The position numbers and the translations under genes are program-made. The notes under the pieces are model-generated. The model saw nothing but the letters and a program-made list of their open reading frames with translations. It ran no database searches and was not told where the DNA came from. From assembly GCA_030539335.1 (NCBI GenBank), contig JAUNSG010000002.1, positions 62,001 through 126,000 of the forward strand: a DNA stretch of 64,000 nucleotides, read 5' to 3'. The DNA is from Eubacteriales bacterium. GTDB taxonomy: Bacteria > Bacillota > Clostridia > Oscillospirales > Butyricicoccaceae. Of the stretch, positions 7,941-17,519 are shown piece after piece; the stretch's first letter is position 1, and every line of letters begins with the position of its first letter.

Positions 7941-10538
7941 TCAATTTACCATCTTTTTCAATTCATAGATCAAGTTGAGTGCCTCCAGCGGCGTCATCGT
8001 ATCAATGTTCACCTGACGCAGCCGCTCTCCCACCGAATCACTCTGGACATCCAGCAGCGAAACCTGTGCTTCCGGCTCCTCCTCGGTCAGCTCATTCATG
8101 GCGATCGCCGTCGAAGAGGACTCCAGGTCCTTCAGGATACGCTTCGCCCGACGGATCACCGGTGCGGGGATGCCCGCCAGCTTGGCAACCTCAATGCCAT
8201 AGCTGTCGTCCGCGCCGCCCGGGACAATTTTGCGCAGGAAGGTGATGTCGTCCCCATGCTTCTTCACGGCGATATTATAATTCTTAATGCCGTCGATCAT
8301 CTGCTCCAAAGCGGTCAGCTCGTGATAATGCGTTGCAAACATGGTGCGCGCACCCAGATGCCGGCGGTTCGCGATAAATTCGATGACCGCCCGGGCAATG
8401 CTCATCCCGTCAAAGGTCGAGGTACCGCGTCCGATCTCATCCAGAATCACCAGGCTCGACCGGGTCGCATACTTCAAGATATCGGCGACCTCACTCATTT
8501 CCACCATAAACGTAGACTGGCCGCTTGCCAAATCGTCCGACGCGCCGACGCGGGTGAACACCCGATCGACAATGCCGATCCGCGCATAGCCCGCCGGAAC
8601 AAACGAGCCCATCTGTGCCAGAATTGCAATCAGCGCAACCTGCCGCATATAGGTCGATTTTCCCGCCATATTCGGGCCGGTGATGACGGCGATGCGGTTG
8701 CCGCTGTCGTCCAGCAGGGTATCGTTCGCGATGAACATCGTGTCCCGCAGGACCTGCTCCACGACCGGATGGCGGCCGTCCCGAATCTCAATGACCGAGG
8801 AATAATCCACGGTCGGACAGGTGTACTGGTACAGGTCTGCCACTTCTGCGAGCGAGCACAGGACATCCGTCTGCGCGATCGCCTGCGCGGTTGCCTGAAT
8901 CCGATGGACGGCGAGCGCCACCTGCTCCCGTACCTCGACAAACAGCTGGTATTCCAGATCGACAATTTGCTCCTGTGCATTCAGCACCGTGTTTTCGTAT
9001 TCCTTTAATTCCTGTGTAATATACCGTTCGCAGTTCGCCAAGGTCTGCTTGCGGACATAGTGCTCCGGCACCTGCGACGACTGCAGGCGCGACACTTCAA
9101 TGTAATAGCCGAACACGCGGTTGTAACCGACCTTCAGCTTAGAAATGCCGGTCGCCTCGCGCTCACGCTGCTCGATCGCAGCAATCTTTCCTTTGCCGCC
9201 CGACGCGATGTCCCGCAGTTCATCCAGCTTGGCGCTGTAGCCCTCGCGGATGAAGCCGCCCTCACGCACCGAAAACGGGGGTTCCTCAAGGATCGATGCC
9301 TCGATCAGCGCCCGCATGTCGCTCAGCTCATCCATCGCATCATATAGCACTGAAAGCAGCGACGAGCTGCATTGCGCAAGCAGTGCGCGCAGCTCCGGAA
9401 TGAGTGCAATGGTCTCACTCAGTGCACGGAGATCCCGGCAATTCGCCGTCCCATACACCACACGTCCGATCAGACGTTCCATATCAAACGCCCGCCGCAG
9501 CGCATCTGTCAGGTCACTGCGAACCAGCATGTTATCTTTCAATTCCCCAACAGCCTTCTGCCGTGCGGCGATCAGATTCGGACTGAGCAGCGGTTTGCTC
9601 AGCCACTGACGCAGCATGCGTGCGCCCATCGCCGTCTTGGTGTGGTCAATGACCCACAGTAGGGAGCCTTTCTTTTCCTTGGCGCGCATCGTCTCGAACA
9701 GTTCGAGATTGCGCTTGGCATTCATGTCCAGCTCCATGAACTGCCCCTGACGGTACAGATTCAGCGTGTGCAAATGGTCAAGATCCGACTTCTGCGTTTC
9801 CGCCAGATATTGCATCAACGCGCCGATCGCACAGGCAATGGCCACATTATCGCCCAGCGCTTCGTCGGTCGCCTCCACAAAGCGTGTCTGTACCTGCTTG
9901 TGACAGGTCTCCGGGTCAAAGCGGTCATCCGGAAGAATCTCCGTGCCGCATTCCAGCCGCTCGGTCAGGAACTGCAGGATTGCCGTATCCTCTGCCGCCG
10001 CGGACGACAGCACGACTTCCTTCGGCAAAAAGCGTCCCAGCTCACCGATACAATAGGTGCTCAGGTCACCCGTGACACAGCCGGTCGCCAGCACCTCACC
10101 GGTGGAAATATCCGCAAAGCAGATCCCCGCATTCTGTCCCCAGATGCAGAGGGAAGCAATGTAATTGTTGCAGCCCTCCTCCAGCATGGAGGCTTCGATC
10201 ACGGTACCGGGTGTGATCGTACGGATGATCTCGCGGCGCACCAATCCCTTGGCCTTTTTGGGGTCCTCCGTCTGTTCACAGATGGCGACCTTGTGCCCGT
10301 TTTTGACCAGCTTGGCAATGTATCCCTCACAGGAATGGTACGGAATGCCGCACATCGGCGCGCGCTCCTCCTGACCGCAGTCGCGGCCGGTGAGCACCAG
10401 ATCCAGTTCCTTCGAGGCCAGCTTGGCATCGTCGAAAAACATCTCGTAAAAATCACCGAGACGATACAACAGGATCGCATCCTCGCAGGTCTTCTTTACT
10501 TCAAAATACTGCTGTATCATTGGCGTATATTCAGCCAT
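7941..10538 (-). CDS. mutS: DNA mismatch repair protein MutS
   Basis: MutS finds base mismatches and small loops and recruits MutL. The 865-residue protein has the mismatch-reading Phe-x-Glu (Phe30, Glu32 in GDFYEMF), then connector, lever and clamp regions. The C-terminal ATPase shows Walker A ITGPNMAGKSTYMRQ, Walker B LVILDEIGRGTSTFDG and the THYHEL motif. This is the canonical MutS1 form. Its start overlaps the miaB stop by eight bases, so the tRNA-modification and repair genes are probably translated from one message. Confidence 0.98.
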   Translation of the reverse strand: MAEYTPMIQQYFEVKKTCEDAILLYRLGDFYEMFFDDAKLASKELDLVLTGRDCGQEERAPMCGIPYHSCEGYIAKLVKNGHKVAICEQTEDPKKAKGLVRREIIRTITPGTVIEASMLEEGCNNYIASLCIWGQNAGICFADISTGEVLATGCVTGDLSTYCIGELGRFLPKEVVLSSAAAEDTAILQFLTERLECGTEILPDDRFDPETCHKQVQTRFVEATDEALGDNVAIACAIGALMQYLAETQKSDLDHLHTLNLYRQGQFMELDMNAKRNLELFETMRAKEKKGSLLWVIDHTKTAMGARMLRQWLSKPLLSPNLIAARQKAVGELKDNMLVRSDLTDALRRAFDMERLIGRVVYGTANCRDLRALSETIALIPELRALLAQCSSSLLSVLYDAMDELSDMRALIEASILEEPPFSVREGGFIREGYSAKLDELRDIASGGKGKIAAIEQREREATGISKLKVGYNRVFGYYIEVSRLQSSQVPEHYVRKQTLANCERYITQELKEYENTVLNAQEQIVDLEYQLFVEVREQVALAVHRIQATAQAIAQTDVLCSLAEVADLYQYTCPTVDYSSVIEIRDGRHPVVEQVLRDTMFIANDTLLDDSGNRIAVITGPNMAGKSTYMRQVALIAILAQMGSFVPAGYARIGIVDRVFTRVGASDDLASGQSTFMVEMSEVADILKYATRSSLVILDEIGRGTSTFDGMSIARAVIEFIANRRHLGARTMFATHYHELTALEQMIDGIKNYNIAVKKHGDDITFLRKIVPGGADDSYGIEVAKLAGIPAPVIRRAKRILKDLESSSTAIAMNELTEEEPEAQVSLLDVQSDSVGERLRQVNIDTMTPLEALNLIYELKKMVN

Positions 10539-11967
10539 CGGTTACCTCCACACCATACAGGGCGCGCAGAGAAGTCCGTTCAATGCGGACATCCGCAAAT
10601 TCACCCATCTTGAGTCCCTCTCCACGGCACATCACCAGCAGGCCGCCATCCGTCCGGCCGGTCAGCGGATGCTCGGTCGGCTGCTTGCTGTTCGAGGTTC
10701 CATCGATCAGCACGCGAACCACACGGTCCTGATAGGCCTCCTGCCGCGCCGCATTGATGCCCTCCTGCTCCGCGAGCAGACGTTCAAACCGGTTCTGTTT
10801 TTCTTCCTTCGTGGCCGCATCCGGCATTTCCGCCGCCGGGGTGCCTGACCGCTTAGAATACAAGAACGTATACAAAATATCATATTGCCCGAACTGTACC
10901 ATATCCAGCGTCTTCTGGAAATCCTCCTCCGTTTCCCCGGGGAATCCGACGATGATGTCGGATGACAGCACCAGATCGGGCATCTTTGCCCGCGCCATGG
11001 CAATTAAATTGCGGTAGTGCTCCGCATCATAATGACGGTTCATGCGCTTCAAAATCGTATCCGAGCCCGACTGGAACGGCAGATGCAGCTGATGGCTGAT
11101 GTGCGTTCCCTCCGCCATGACAGAAAACAGCTTTTCCGACGCGTCCTTCGGATGGCTCGTCATAAAGCGAATGCGGTACTCTCCCGGCGTCTTGTCCAGC
11201 CGCGCCAGCAGATCCGCAAAATCCACACCGAGCCCAAGATCTTTGCCGTAGGAATTGACATTCTGTCCGAGCAGCGTGATGTCCTTATAGCCCTCGTCGA
11301 TCAGCTCACGGAACTCCCGTTCGATGTCCTCCGGCCTGCGGCTGCGCTCCCGTCCGCGCACATACGGAACGATGCAATAGGTACAGAAATTGTTGCAGCC
11401 GTACATAATAGAGAGCCAGGCATGACAGCCCTGCCCGCGCAGCACCGGCAGACCCTCGGAAATCGCACCGCGGTCATCGCCGGAGATGTCAAAGATGCGT
11501 TTGCTCCCGCTCAGACGGCGCAGCAGCAGTTCCGGAAAGCGCCACAGTGCATGGGTTCCGAACACAAGATCCACCCGGGGATAGCTCTTTCGGATCTTCT
11601 CCGCCATGTGCTCCTGCTGTACCATACAGCCGCACATGCAGATGGTCAGCTCCGGCTTTTCTTCCTTCAGATGGGTGTACTGCCCCATGATACCCAGCAC
11701 GCGCTTTTCCGCATGTTCGCGCACCGCACAGGTGTTCACCACAATGACATCCGCCTGTGCCGGCTCGTCCGTCGGCTGATAGCCCATCTCGCGCAGCATA
11801 CCGGCAATGCGCTCGGTGTCCGCCTCGTTCTGCTGGCAGCCAAACGTCTGACAGTAAAAATATGGGGTATCCGTCCGGACGGAGAGCAGATATTGAATTT
11901 TATTGATGCAGTCCCACTGGTGCGCAATCTGCTCCGGTGAGACCTGTTTTGTCTGTTGTATCATCAT
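10531..11967 (-). CDS. miaB: tRNA-2-methylthio-N6-dimethylallyladenosine synthase MiaB
   Basis: MiaB is a radical-SAM methylthiotransferase that converts i6A37 of tRNA to ms2i6A37, using the product of MiaA. The 478-residue protein has three parts. An N-terminal UPF0004 domain holds cluster-binding cysteines (FYCQTFGCQQNEAD, then VNTCAVRE and CGCMVQ). A radical-SAM core follows with the CxxxCxxC motif in GCNNFCTYCIVPYVRGRE. A C-terminal TRAM domain binds RNA. The N-terminal extension before the first cysteine is normal for clostridial MiaB. It starts three bases after the DUF2344 gene and overlaps mutS by eight. Confidence 0.97.
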   Translation of the reverse strand: MMIQQTKQVSPEQIAHQWDCINKIQYLLSVRTDTPYFYCQTFGCQQNEADTERIAGMLREMGYQPTDEPAQADVIVVNTCAVREHAEKRVLGIMGQYTHLKEEKPELTICMCGCMVQQEHMAEKIRKSYPRVDLVFGTHALWRFPELLLRRLSGSKRIFDISGDDRGAISEGLPVLRGQGCHAWLSIMYGCNNFCTYCIVPYVRGRERSRRPEDIEREFRELIDEGYKDITLLGQNVNSYGKDLGLGVDFADLLARLDKTPGEYRIRFMTSHPKDASEKLFSVMAEGTHISHQLHLPFQSGSDTILKRMNRHYDAEHYRNLIAMARAKMPDLVLSSDIIVGFPGETEEDFQKTLDMVQFGQYDILYTFLYSKRSGTPAAEMPDAATKEEKQNRFERLLAEQEGINAARQEAYQDRVVRVLIDGTSNSKQPTEHPLTGRTDGGLLVMCRGEGLKMGEFADVRIERTSLRALYGVEVTDG

Positions 11968-11970
11968 TCT

Positions 11971-12648
11971 TTACCGAAATTCATCCAAATTGGTATCGTA
12001 CGTCATCAGATGGTGGTAGTACACGCCATCCGGCTCGTACTGTGGGAACTCCGCCACCATCGTCTTGGTCACATATTCCGGACTGAGGTTGTTGTTTCCC
12101 GCACCGAGAATCGCATACGCGCGAACACAGTTTGTGTCCTCTTCCAGCGAAATGCCCTTCATCAGATCCTTGATGTTGACTTCCTTCTCCCCGCGCTTGG
12201 AACGCTTTAGGATGAGAATCTCATCGCGGGCAAAAAGCCCTTCGACATCGCTGCAAAAATGCTCCGGAACGCCGTGATCAAATTCCCACGTAATCTCAAA
12301 CTTGGAATACGCGATCTCACGCACCTTTTTCCCGCCGTCGCTCAGCGGATAGATCTCCTGCACACGCAGGCCGCGCGGCATAACCGCGTTCATGCGCTCG
12401 ACGGCGTCCGCCGGGATCTCCTCCGCAGTGCAATTGAAATCCAAAAACTCGCATTCCCCGGAATAGCAGGTGGAAAGCGGCAGTGCGATCGAAATATAAA
12501 TGTGCTGGTTAAAACCCTCCGTATACCACACCGGAAGCTGTGCACGGGCAATGATGCGCTGCATGCAGTGCATCAAATCCAAATGCGAAATATACGCGGC
12601 CTCATCCGTTTTGGAAAACCGCATTCTTGCCTTAAACATGACAGCCAC
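11971..12648 (-). CDS. TIGR03936 / DUF2344 radical-SAM-linked protein
   Basis: This 225-residue protein belongs to the DUF2344 family. It begins with RMRFSKTDEAAYISHLDLMH-like residues (here ARMRFSKTDEAAYISHLDL), the family hallmark, and has no cysteine cluster of its own. In many Firmicutes and Actinobacteria it is encoded next to, or fused with, a B12-binding/radical-SAM protein, as here, where the two genes overlap by 17 bases. The pair is often found near ribosomal or RNA-modification genes, so an RNA-modification role is suspected but not shown. Downstream it is separated from miaB by three bases. Confidence 0.88.
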   Translation of the reverse strand: MAVMFKARMRFSKTDEAAYISHLDLMHCMQRIIARAQLPVWYTEGFNQHIYISIALPLSTCYSGECEFLDFNCTAEEIPADAVERMNAVMPRGLRVQEIYPLSDGGKKVREIAYSKFEITWEFDHGVPEHFCSDVEGLFARDEILILKRSKRGEKEVNIKDLMKGISLEEDTNCVRAYAILGAGNNNLSPEYVTKTMVAEFPQYEPDGVYYHHLMTYDTNLDEFR

Positions 12649-14470
12649 ATCCCTTCAGCAGACTTGCCGCGCCGCATCCGGCGCACTTCTCGATACAGGC
12701 CGGTGTCGTCTCCGCCCGACGCGAGCGCTCCCATTCCTTCTTGAGATGCTCCTTGGTCGTGCCGCAGCCGATGTGATCCCACGGGAACACCTCATCGAGC
12801 GGACGCTGCCGGTTGGCATAAAACGCCGGGTCCAGTCCACAGACTGCAAAGGCATCCATCCACTTCTCCAACGAGAAGCAGGCATCCCAGCCGTCCATCT
12901 TACAGCCGGACTTCCACGCCGTATACAGCACATCCGCCATGCGGCGGTCGCCGCGGGCAAACGCGCCCTCCAGGAAGCTGGCATCCGAATCGTGCCAGCG
13001 GAACGTGACGTTCTTTGTCTTCATGACCTCGCGGAGATACTGTGTTTTTTCATCCAGCTCCGCCTTCGTCGCCTGTGCATCCCACTGGAACGGGGTCTGC
13101 GGCTTTGGAACAAAACAGGAGGTCGACGCCGTGATTTTGACACCGCGTGCGCGGTTCGGCGTGTGCTGCCGCCAGCAATAAGCGACCGAACGGCACAGAC
13201 GGCTCATCTCGTCAAAGTCCTCGTTCGTCTCGGTCGGCAGACCCATCATGAAATACAGCTTGACGTTGTTCCATCCGCCCTCAAACGCAATCTTACAGGC
13301 GTTCAGCAAATCCTCTTCCGTCAGATTTTTGTTGATGACATCGCGCAGGCGCTGGCTTCCGGCCTCCGCCGCGAACGTCAAACCGCTCTTGCGCACCTTC
13401 TGGACACGCTCCATCAGATCAATCGAGAACGAGTCCGCACGCAGGGACGGCAGCGCCAGGCTGATGCGCTTTTCCTCACAATAATCCAGCAGCGCATCCG
13501 CCAGCTCCTTCAGATCCGAATAGTCGCTGGTCGAGAGGGAAGACAGTGAAATCTCTTCATAGCCCGACTGATCCAGGATCGCCTTTGCCTGCCGTAGCAG
13601 AAGATCCTTGCTCTTCTTGCGCAGCGGACGATAGGTATGACCCGCCTGACAGAAACGGCAGCCGCGCGGACATCCGCGAAACAGCTCCACCATCGCGCGG
13701 TCAAATACAATCTCGGTCGACGGCACGACCAGGGTATCTGGAAAATACATGCTGTCCAAATCCCGCACAATGCGCTTTTGCACAAACGCCGGCGCACCGT
13801 CACGCGGCGTGATGGATTTCACCGTACCATCCGCATGGTATTCGATGTCGTACAGGCTCGGCACATAGATGCCCGGAATCTGGCTTGCCTCGCGCAGAAA
13901 CTGTTCCTTCGACCAGTTTTCCTGCTTGGCCTTCCGGTAGAGATCGGTAAAGTCGATCATCATCTCTTCACCGTCGCCAATCTGGAACACATCGACAAAA
14001 TCCGCCAGCGGCTCCGGATTGTAGGCACACGGGCCGCCGCACGCCACGATATTTTTCAGTCCGGTGCGCTCCTTCGCGTACACCGGAATGCCGCCGAGAT
14101 CCAACATGTTCAGCACATTGGTAAACGACAGCTCATATTGCAGCGTAAACCCAAGGATGTCAAATTCCGTCAGCGGGTCGCCGCTCTCCAATCCATACAG
14201 AGGAATGTCCGCTTTCCGCATTTCCTCTTCCATATCCAGCCACGGTGCAAAGACGCGCTCACACCAGATATCCGGCTCATGATTGAGCAGCCCATACAGG
14301 ATGCGGCTGCCCAGATGCGACATGCCGACCTCATAGGTGTCCGGAAAGCACATGGCAAAGCGGAGAAAGACATCGTCCTTCTCCTTGATGACAGAACCCC
14401 ATTCGCCGCCGACATAACGCGCCGGCTTTTGCACGCGGGGCAGAATTCGTTTTAATTTGCTTGTCAGCAT
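12632..14470 (-). CDS. TIGR03960 family B12-binding-like radical SAM protein
   Basis: The 612-residue protein has an N-terminal region resembling a cobalamin-binding Rossmann fold (CFPDTYEVGMSHLG). A radical-SAM domain follows, with the cluster motif CPRGCRFCQAG near residue 265, preceded by VELFRG. The C-terminal end is cysteine-rich (CIEKCAGCGAASLLKGCGC) and could bind a further metal or cluster. The family is widespread in Clostridia and is paired with the DUF2344 protein encoded next. Its substrate is unknown. It is the first gene of the long operon. A weak promoter candidate (TTGATT, 18 bases, TACATT) lies at 14484-14513 on the minus strand. Confidence 0.9.
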   Translation of the reverse strand: MLTSKLKRILPRVQKPARYVGGEWGSVIKEKDDVFLRFAMCFPDTYEVGMSHLGSRILYGLLNHEPDIWCERVFAPWLDMEEEMRKADIPLYGLESGDPLTEFDILGFTLQYELSFTNVLNMLDLGGIPVYAKERTGLKNIVACGGPCAYNPEPLADFVDVFQIGDGEEMMIDFTDLYRKAKQENWSKEQFLREASQIPGIYVPSLYDIEYHADGTVKSITPRDGAPAFVQKRIVRDLDSMYFPDTLVVPSTEIVFDRAMVELFRGCPRGCRFCQAGHTYRPLRKKSKDLLLRQAKAILDQSGYEEISLSSLSTSDYSDLKELADALLDYCEEKRISLALPSLRADSFSIDLMERVQKVRKSGLTFAAEAGSQRLRDVINKNLTEEDLLNACKIAFEGGWNNVKLYFMMGLPTETNEDFDEMSRLCRSVAYCWRQHTPNRARGVKITASTSCFVPKPQTPFQWDAQATKAELDEKTQYLREVMKTKNVTFRWHDSDASFLEGAFARGDRRMADVLYTAWKSGCKMDGWDACFSLEKWMDAFAVCGLDPAFYANRQRPLDEVFPWDHIGCGTTKEHLKKEWERSRRAETTPACIEKCAGCGAASLLKGCGCHV

Positions 14471-14510
14471 AGATTCCTCCGGGAATGTATCGTTCGATCA
14501 ATCAGACAAT

Positions 14511-14545
14511 CAAGCAAAAAGCCCTTCGCTCTTGCGACCGAAGGG
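14511..14545 (-). terminator. Terminator after the coiled-coil gene
   Basis: A seven-base-pair GC-rich stem (CCCTTCG, 14522-14528 with 14539-14545) is followed on the minus strand by CTTTTTGCTTG. A T-rich run also lies on the plus-strand side, so it may work in both directions. Confidence 0.75.
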
Positions 14546-14580
14546 TCTTTTTCGGTTTTTTTCCAATCGGTTTTTGGGGA

Positions 14581-15435
14581 TCATTCTCCCTGCTCGTCCA
14601 GTTCCTGACGAGCCTGATAGGAATGGCGGCGCAGGCAGAACTCGTGTTCGACCTTAATGGTTTCCTTGAGCAGCAGCTCCAGCTCGGATGCATACGCCTC
14701 CAGCACACCGGTCGCCGCAAGATTGGCAAACGAGATGATCTTCAGGTACTTCTGAATCGACAGATGCAGACGGATCTGTGCGCGGTTGATGTCGCCGTAT
14801 TCCATCTCGGAAAGGATCTGCTGCAGCTCTGCACGAACGCCGAGCGTCATCAGCTGGAATACCACACGGTCCGCCGGAACGATCAGGCGCGACTCATAGC
14901 GGGTCAGAAGCTGCTCAATCAGCTTGTTGTTGGCCTCCTGCATGGTTTTGAGATCCTTGAGCTGATAGGAATTGAGCTTCATGCCGACCGACTGCTCCAT
15001 GACCTCCAGCTCTTCCTGCTGCTCCGATGTCAATTCCAGATCGTTCGGGTTGCCCGACTGTGTATAGCGCGCCACACCGCTGCGCATGGATTTATACAGA
15101 TTTGCAATGCAATATACCTGACGCTCACATTCATCGTAGCGTGTCTGTGCGGCCTGAAGCTGCTCGGTGGTCTGATCCAGCTCCGCCTTCGCCGTCGCCT
15201 CCCGCTCTGCATAATCCTCCAGAATGCTCTCGCGCTCCTTGGTCACCTGCCGATGGATCGCATGGATAATCTCATCCCGGCGCTCAATGGTTTCTTCCTT
15301 CTCCGCAATTTCGTCGTTCAGCTGCGCCAGTTTTTCCTGTGCCTCCTCCAGCGCACGACGGGTATCCTCCAGCTGTGTATTGACATGATCCAGGGCCTTT
15401 CTGGATTTGGTCAGATCTTTTATATTATCAAACAT
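14581..15435 (-). CDS. Unrecognised coiled-coil protein
   Basis: I do not recognise this 284-residue protein. From residue 1 (MFDNIKDLTKSRKALDHV) to about 130 it is a long heptad-rich, Glu/Gln/Lys-dominated coiled coil. From about 135 onward it is a helical, more conserved-looking domain with Asn/Leu-rich segments (QLKDLKTMQEANNKLIEQLL, FQLMTLGVRAELQQILSEME, AYASELELLLKETIKVEHEF). There is no signal peptide, membrane segment or enzyme motif. I chose the ATG at 15435, preceded by AGGAG and AGGTG, since the 30 residues upstream in frame look like non-coding sequence. It stands alone between two terminators. Possible roles are structural or cytoskeletal, or as an adaptor; that is speculation. 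Confidence 0.75.
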   Translation of the reverse strand: MFDNIKDLTKSRKALDHVNTQLEDTRRALEEAQEKLAQLNDEIAEKEETIERRDEIIHAIHRQVTKERESILEDYAEREATAKAELDQTTEQLQAAQTRYDECERQVYCIANLYKSMRSGVARYTQSGNPNDLELTSEQQEELEVMEQSVGMKLNSYQLKDLKTMQEANNKLIEQLLTRYESRLIVPADRVVFQLMTLGVRAELQQILSEMEYGDINRAQIRLHLSIQKYLKIISFANLAATGVLEAYASELELLLKETIKVEHEFCLRRHSYQARQELDEQGE

Positions 15436-15625
15436 AATTTTCACCTGTCTCCTGAGAAGCGCGGAACCGTTCCCCTTATCATGACGAACTGCGCTGTCCC
15501 CATTGTCCTTCCGTCTATTGTTCAAATTATAGTTATTTTACTACGTTTTTCACCATTTCGCAATACATATCCAAAAATCTGTCCACGGGGATTCTCCCCG
15601 CAAAGCCGGAGAAGACAAGCAAACA

Positions 15626-15651
15626 GGGCACGCTGTATACACAGCGTGCCC
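15626..15651 (-). terminator. Terminator-like hairpin after ptsI
   Basis: An 11-base-pair GC-rich stem (GGGCACGCTGT with its complement, loop of four) lies 28 bases after the ptsI stop. The minus-strand tail (GTTTGCTTG) is only weakly U-rich, so termination may be incomplete. Confidence 0.65.
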
Positions 15652-15678
15652 CTTTTCCTATCCTTGATCGTCAAACAC

Positions 15679-17349
15679 TTATTCTTCGTCCGACATCAGC
15701 TTGTCCAGCAACTCCTGCTTGTTCTTGGTCGTGTCGATCGAACGGATGACCGAACGCAACGGCAGAACAGACGCCGGAGATACCGACAGCTCATCAATGC
15801 CGATCGCCATAAACAACTCACTCAGCTCTACATCCGCGCCGAGCTCACCACAAATGCCGATCCAGATGCCAGCCTTATGTGCATTGTCCGCCGCCATTTT
15901 GATAGCGCGGAGTACCGCCGGATGATGCGCATCAAAGAACTTGCCCAGACCCTTGCCCTGACGGTCCACCGCCAGCAGGTACTGTGTCAGATCGTTCGTG
16001 CCGATAGAGAAGAAGTCCACTTCCTTCGCCAGACGGTCGGATACCATAACCGCAGACGGGGTCTCGATCATGATGCCAAGCTCGACATTCTCTTCGAAGG
16101 CGATGCCTTCCTCGCGCAACTCGCTCTTGACCGACTCACAGATGCGCTTGATCTCACGAACCTCCCAAACGGATGTAATCATCGGGAACATAATCGCAAT
16201 CTTTCCGTGTGCCGAAGCGCGGTACAGTGCACGAAGCTGCGTACGGAACACTTCCGGACGCGTCAGGCAAATACGGATCGCACGGAGACCCATTGCCGGG
16301 TTCTCTTCGCTTTCCAGCTGGAAATAATCCGCCTGCTTGTCCGCACCGATGTCCAGTGTACGGATGATGACACGCTTGCCGGCCATGCGCTCGGCAACCG
16401 TCTTATATGCCTGATACTGCTCCTCCTCCGACGGATAATCGTTGCCCGCCAGATACAGGAACTCCGAACGGAACAAACCAATTCCGCCGCCGTCGTATGC
16501 CAGAACGGCATCTACGTCGTCCGGAGAGCCGATGTTGCAGTAAACCATGACGTTCCTGCCGTCAATGGTCTGATTCGGCTTGCCCTTCAGCTCTTCCAGC
16601 AGCTTCTTCTCCGCCTGTTCCTTCTTGTAGATCGCGGTCAGACGTTCGGTCGTCTCCTCATCCGGTGCAATGAAGACCTCGCCGGTTGTGCCGTTGATGA
16701 TAATATCCTTGCCATCAAACGACTCACTCAGAGACTCGCCGAGCTGGCAGACCGATGGAATTCCCATCGTGCGCGCCAGAATTGCCGTATGCGCCTGATC
16801 CGAACCGCCGGTCGTCAGCAGGCCGAGCAGCTTGGACTTATCCAGCTGAACCGTCTCCGACGGGCTGAAATCGTCGGAGGCCAGAATCACCGGCTCGTCC
16901 GAATCCAAACCGTTGCCCGAAATGCCGGACAGGATATTGATCACGCGCTGTGCGATATCCTTGACATCCGCGGAACGCGCCTGCATATACGAGTCGTCCA
17001 TGCTGGCGAACATCTCTGCGAACTGCTCTGCGATATCGTTGACCGCAGCCTCCGCGTTAAGGCCGTCGTTAATCATGTCCGTGATTCCCTCGACAAAGTC
17101 CAGATCGTCCAACATCATCTGATGGGCTTCAAACAGCATTGCGCCCTCTTCGCCGACCTCTTCGACTGCCTTATCATACAGCCCCTTTAGCTGATCCATT
17201 GCAGTGGCACGCGCACTTTCAAAACGTGCAACCTCTGCCGCGGTGTCTTCTACCTGTGTACGTACAATTTCTCCGCTGCCACGCTTATAAAAACAAAGCC
17301 TGCCAATCGCTACGCCCTTGGATGCGCTTTTGCCCTGTAATACAACCAT
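15679..17349 (-). CDS. ptsI: Phosphoenolpyruvate-protein phosphotransferase (PTS enzyme I)
   Basis: Enzyme I takes phosphate from PEP and passes it to His15 of HPr. The 556-residue protein has the N-terminal HPr-binding and swivelling phosphohistidine domains. The phosphorylated His187 sits in GGSDQAHTAILAR, a variant of the usual GGRTSHTAI seen in several Clostridia. The C-terminal PEP-binding barrel contains LGIMIETPSAV, FSIGTNDLTQYLLAVDRQ and the active-site cysteine in GICGELG. Length is normal. It lies 170 bases after ptsH. The gap between them holds a ten-base-pair hairpin (about 17474-17505) but no U-tract, so co-transcription with possible processing is likely. Confidence 0.97.
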   Translation of the reverse strand: MVVLQGKSASKGVAIGRLCFYKRGSGEIVRTQVEDTAAEVARFESARATAMDQLKGLYDKAVEEVGEEGAMLFEAHQMMLDDLDFVEGITDMINDGLNAEAAVNDIAEQFAEMFASMDDSYMQARSADVKDIAQRVINILSGISGNGLDSDEPVILASDDFSPSETVQLDKSKLLGLLTTGGSDQAHTAILARTMGIPSVCQLGESLSESFDGKDIIINGTTGEVFIAPDEETTERLTAIYKKEQAEKKLLEELKGKPNQTIDGRNVMVYCNIGSPDDVDAVLAYDGGGIGLFRSEFLYLAGNDYPSEEEQYQAYKTVAERMAGKRVIIRTLDIGADKQADYFQLESEENPAMGLRAIRICLTRPEVFRTQLRALYRASAHGKIAIMFPMITSVWEVREIKRICESVKSELREEGIAFEENVELGIMIETPSAVMVSDRLAKEVDFFSIGTNDLTQYLLAVDRQGKGLGKFFDAHHPAVLRAIKMAADNAHKAGIWIGICGELGADVELSELFMAIGIDELSVSPASVLPLRSVIRSIDTTKNKQELLDKLMSDEE

Positions 17350-17519
17350 CCAAATATCCTCCTGTTTTTATTCTGCCTACATGCTTTTTCCTGAATCCAA
17401 ACTATCGCGCCATGATGAAACAGACACTTACTCTCCTTCTGTCCTTCTCATCATACGGATAATGGAATTACAGCCTTCGTCTCCTGCTGGAAACGAAAGC
17501 TGCAGCATCAAATCATTTC

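Noticed and set aside
14485..17190. A 901-codon plus-strand open frame
   Set aside because: It runs antisense to ptsI and the coiled-coil gene, crosses two terminators and has no family likeness or ribosome site; it is a shadow of high-GC codon use.
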